From: Geminocystis sp. GBBB08
Lineage (GTDB): Bacteria > Cyanobacteriota > Cyanobacteriia > Cyanobacteriales > Cyanobacteriaceae
NCBI RefSeq assembly: GCF_016743215.1
Contig: NZ_VRZC01000025.1
Span: forward strand, 1 to 33,807
DNA: 33,807 nt
Direction of reading: 5' to 3'
Shown here: positions 31,960-33,807 of the stretch, piece by piece
Layout of the letters: each line of letters opens with the position of its first letter
Position numbering within the stretch: the first letter of the stretch is position 1
The notes under the pieces: model-generated
What the model saw: only the letters and a program-made list of their open reading frames with translations
What the model was told of the DNA's origin: nothing
The model's database searches: none
Position numbers and translations under genes: made by a program

Positions 31960-32365
31960 TACAAATATTCTCATCTCTGCGTTAATAAGTAAAAAAGCAA
32001 CACCTCATATTCTTTATCAAGCATGGTGGCGGTATAAACTGTATAGTCTGATTACTTCAACTTATCAAATTAGAGAATTTGAAAGGGTTGTTCAATACCC
32101 TAAACTTCAACGGTTTCTAAAAAAAGATGAAGTGCAGACAATGATTAATGGTTTGTATGATTTTGCCATCATTGTAGAACAAATTCCTCATGTTAATTAT
32201 TCTTCAGATCCCGATGATAATTTAATTTTAGGAACGGCAATAGCTGGTAAAGCGAATATACTTGTTACGGGTGATAAGAAAGATTTATTAAATCTGAAAA
32301 AAATTAACAATATAGCAATTCTTACAGCTAAAGATGCAGTAGAAATAATGGATATTAGATTTTAG
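31940..32365 (+). CDS. PIN-family toxin (COG1569 type)
   Basis: 141 residues from GTG 31940 (MYRIVLDTNILISALIS). Acidic residues D7, E46/E48 (REFERV), D90/D92/D93 (SSDPDDNLILGTA) and D112 (VTGDKKDL) are as in the family, whose members read D-P-D-D-N at this point. The overlap with the antitoxin gene indicates coupling. Looks intact. 32366-32472 after it holds no gene. Confidence 0.88.
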   Translation: MYRIVLDTNILISALISKKATPHILYQAWWRYKLYSLITSTYQIREFERVVQYPKLQRFLKKDEVQTMINGLYDFAIIVEQIPHVNYSSDPDDNLILGTAIAGKANILVTGDKKDLLNLKKINNIAILTAKDAVEIMDIRF

Positions 32366-32472
32366 TTATCGTGAGATTCGATCGCATCCCTTTTTCATTA
32401 GAAAAAACGAGGGCAAAGCCACTGCTACTGAAGATAATTAAAACTTGATTTACTAAAAAAATAGATAAAATA

Positions 32473-33205
32473 TTAACAATACTTACGTATAATATAGGCT
32501 TTTAACACAGAATTAAGTTGAAAATAATCTTTACTTTCTATCTTAATTGTATCGATTAAACAACGTCTTTTTAAAGACTGAATAACATCTCGTTTTGACA
32601 CTTTTATTGTAGGAAATTGTTGAGAAGTAATTATTATATTTTCTTGATTAGCACACCACTTTATTATCTCTATTTCTGATTCTGATAATCTCTCTACATA
32701 AGATTCTAAACTATTTTCTATATCTCCTAAACTGAGTATATCATCACCTTCTAAAAACTCCGCTACACTATTATTAGATGTCTCCTCAATCGTTTTTAGT
32801 ATCAGAATTTTTCTTAATATTTTCTGATGATTCTCCTATTTCTCCATAAATATTGACATTATTCTGATCAACTCTCACAGTATAGCCAAATTGTACACAA
32901 TGACCAAGATTAGAAATGGTAGATACATTATAATTTTGCCCAAAATTTAATTTATTTCGCATTTTTTTACGGAAGTTATCTTTGCTTAAATTATTACCTA
33001 ATTCCAATGCTTTACCTAATTTTTTCCACAATTTAGCAGCTTCTTTTTGTATATAAGAATCGCTATAAGTTTTATAATAATTTTCTTTTATTTCAGGTAA
33101 TGTTTCTCCTTGCCAAGTACCTCTAATAATTGCTTCTTGTATTTCTGTTAATTCAATTTTTTCCTCGATAAATTCTAAAACATTTTCAATATTAATATTA
33201 TCCAT
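32473..33205 (-). pseudogene. NB-ARC protein with the ATPase core deleted
   Basis: The minus frame from ATG 33205 gives 139 residues with the STAND-associated N-terminal HTH domain (ELTEIQEAIIRGTWQGETLP, IQKEAAKLWKKLGKAL), related to that of the gene at 27735, and a linker with VSTISNLGHCVQFGYTVRVD. It stops at 32786. In another frame 32790-32473 codes for NNSVAEFLEGDDILSLGDIE, ERLSESEIEIIKWCANQENI and VIQSLKRRCLIDTIKI, which is the winged-helix end of the same kind of protein. The P-loop and Walker B region of about 170 residues between them is gone. The result is either dead or a short HTH protein. Confidence 0.78.
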
Positions 33206-33237
33206 AGCTATTTACTCAACAAAAATAATAGTAAACT

Positions 33238-33288
33238 AAAGTGAACTAAAGTGAACTAAAAACAGTAATTAAAGTGAAGCAAAGTGAA
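33238..33288. promoter_or_regulatory. Four AAAGTGAA direct repeats in two pairs
   Basis: AAAGTGAA starts at 33238, 33248, 33271 and 33281, all on the + strand: two pairs with a 10-bp period, 33 bp apart. They lie in the 157-bp gap between the divergent HTH protein (start 33205) and the GTPase (start 33363). One-turn spacing suggests cooperative binding of a regulator. Confidence 0.65.
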
Positions 33289-33362
33289 AGGTTATTTCAG
33301 ATTCTTCAAAGTATGATAGAAAAAATTGTACTCGAATTTCATCTCTAAAAAATAATTTCTGT

Positions 33363-33806
33363 ATGGGAAATAGCTCAGTTGATAAAATACTTTTTGATAT
33401 TTTTGACAAAGTAATTAACTTATTACCAGATCAAGCACAGGAAGAACTTTCCGTCAAAATAGCTGTGATTGGGGTAACAGGAGTAGGAAAAACAACTACT
33501 TGTAATGCTCTGTTAGGTACAACATGGAAAACTAGCCATACAGAAGCCACGACTAGAGAGTTACAGGTAAAGCAATTAATTCTTGATGAGAATGGGAAGG
33601 AAATTCCTACTAATGTTTATATTACCGATTTTCCCGGACTGGGAGAGTCGTTATCTCGTGATCAAGAATATTTATCTCTTTATAGAACCTATTTGATATT
33701 TACATCTGTAACCGAAATAACAAAAGGTTTTGACGAGATTAAAGCATTTATTCTCAAATCATTACTATGTAATTCTTCTAAAAAAGATACCAAATGGGTT
33801 CTATAA
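33363..33806 (+). CDS. Dynamin/Era-like GTPase, shortened
   Basis: 147 residues, ending in TAA 33804-33806 just at the window edge. G1 GVTGVGKTT (37-45), a Thr-rich switch I (HTEATTRE), and G3 DFPGLG (89-94) are clear, as in the GTPases of the 50S-binding/IRG-like group (normally 280 or more residues). After DQEYLSLYRTY (~110) the N/T-K-x-D specificity motif and about 60 residues are missing, and the sequence goes on with FTSVTEITKGFDEIKAFILK, which resembles the C-terminal 'x-S-V-x-x-x-x-G-x-x-E-L' part. So an internal deletion is likely. Start ATG 33363; faces away from the AAAGTGAA boxes. Confidence 0.7.
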   Translation: MGNSSVDKILFDIFDKVINLLPDQAQEELSVKIAVIGVTGVGKTTTCNALLGTTWKTSHTEATTRELQVKQLILDENGKEIPTNVYITDFPGLGESLSRDQEYLSLYRTYLIFTSVTEITKGFDEIKAFILKSLLCNSSKKDTKWVL

Positions 33807-33807
33807 A

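Noticed and set aside
33231..33290. CRISPR-like repeats
   Set aside because: The units are 8-10 bp with no spacers of constant length, so an operator array is a better reading.

Overview
The window comes from a low-GC cyanobacterium. The evidence is a psbA gene for the photosystem II D1 protein, a full-length cobalamin-dependent methionine synthase (metH) of cyanobacterial length, at least five copies of the cyanobacterial octamer GCGATCGC (HIP1), and many gene families typical of cyanobacteria (Uma2, DUF29, PIN toxins, papain-fold toxin 2, STAND ATPases with an N-terminal HTH). The AT-rich, repeat-laden character suits a unicellular lineage of the Geminocystis/Cyanobacterium kind, but the sequence does not fix the genus. 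No tRNA, rRNA, CRISPR array or riboswitch was seen.

Only metH (9051-12602) and psbA (30456-31523, minus) are clearly core genes. Almost everything else is an accessory island crowded with toxin-antitoxin (TA) loci (about twenty, many broken), decayed defence genes and transposon fragments.

Layout. 1-3071: TA cluster (orphan antitoxins, a VapBC pair, YefM-YoeB with a frameshifted antitoxin). 3237-5813: PLD-SNF2 helicase pseudogene truncated by a 502-bp mini-IS with perfect 14-bp ends. 5870-9050: gene scraps, a copy of the metH promoter and first codons placed in front of a PemK-type TA module, then a segment with BrnTA, HicB and an OLD-like ATPase between short direct repeats. 9051-12602: metH. 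12638-15836: a divergent unit of an antirepressor-like gene and a DGQHR protein plus adenine methyltransferase pair, with a strong operator-like dyad between them. 15974-17120: HicAB, a Dam fragment and an IS701 fragment. 17156-20476: small coiled-coil proteins, a J-domain protein and a PIN toxin. 20499-23017: fragments of a second metH 3' end split by a RelB-YafQ module, then BrnTA, HicAB, a papain-fold toxin pair and a BrnA-like scrap. 23069-26777 (minus): vWA, PP2C phosphatase and protein kinase, matching the TerY-P triad. 27087-29111: HigBA and a small NB-ARC gene with a nonsense codon. 29116-31523 (minus): Uma2, the 3' remnant of a second psbA, DUF29, psbA. 31720-33806: a PIN TA pair, an NB-ARC relative that has lost its ATPase core, four regularly spaced AAAGTGAA boxes and a shortened GTPase.

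Two patterns stand out. First, both housekeeping genes are accompanied by fragments of a second copy of themselves: metH 5' at 6000-6077, metH 3' at 20499-20543 and 21151-21188, psbA 3' at 29791-29841. TA or island genes lie directly at these breakpoints, which suggests the island grew by recombination in and around duplicated core genes. Second, the most likely intact multi-gene systems are the vWA/PP2C/kinase triad, with an unusual repeat tail on the kinase, and the DGQHR-methyltransferase unit.
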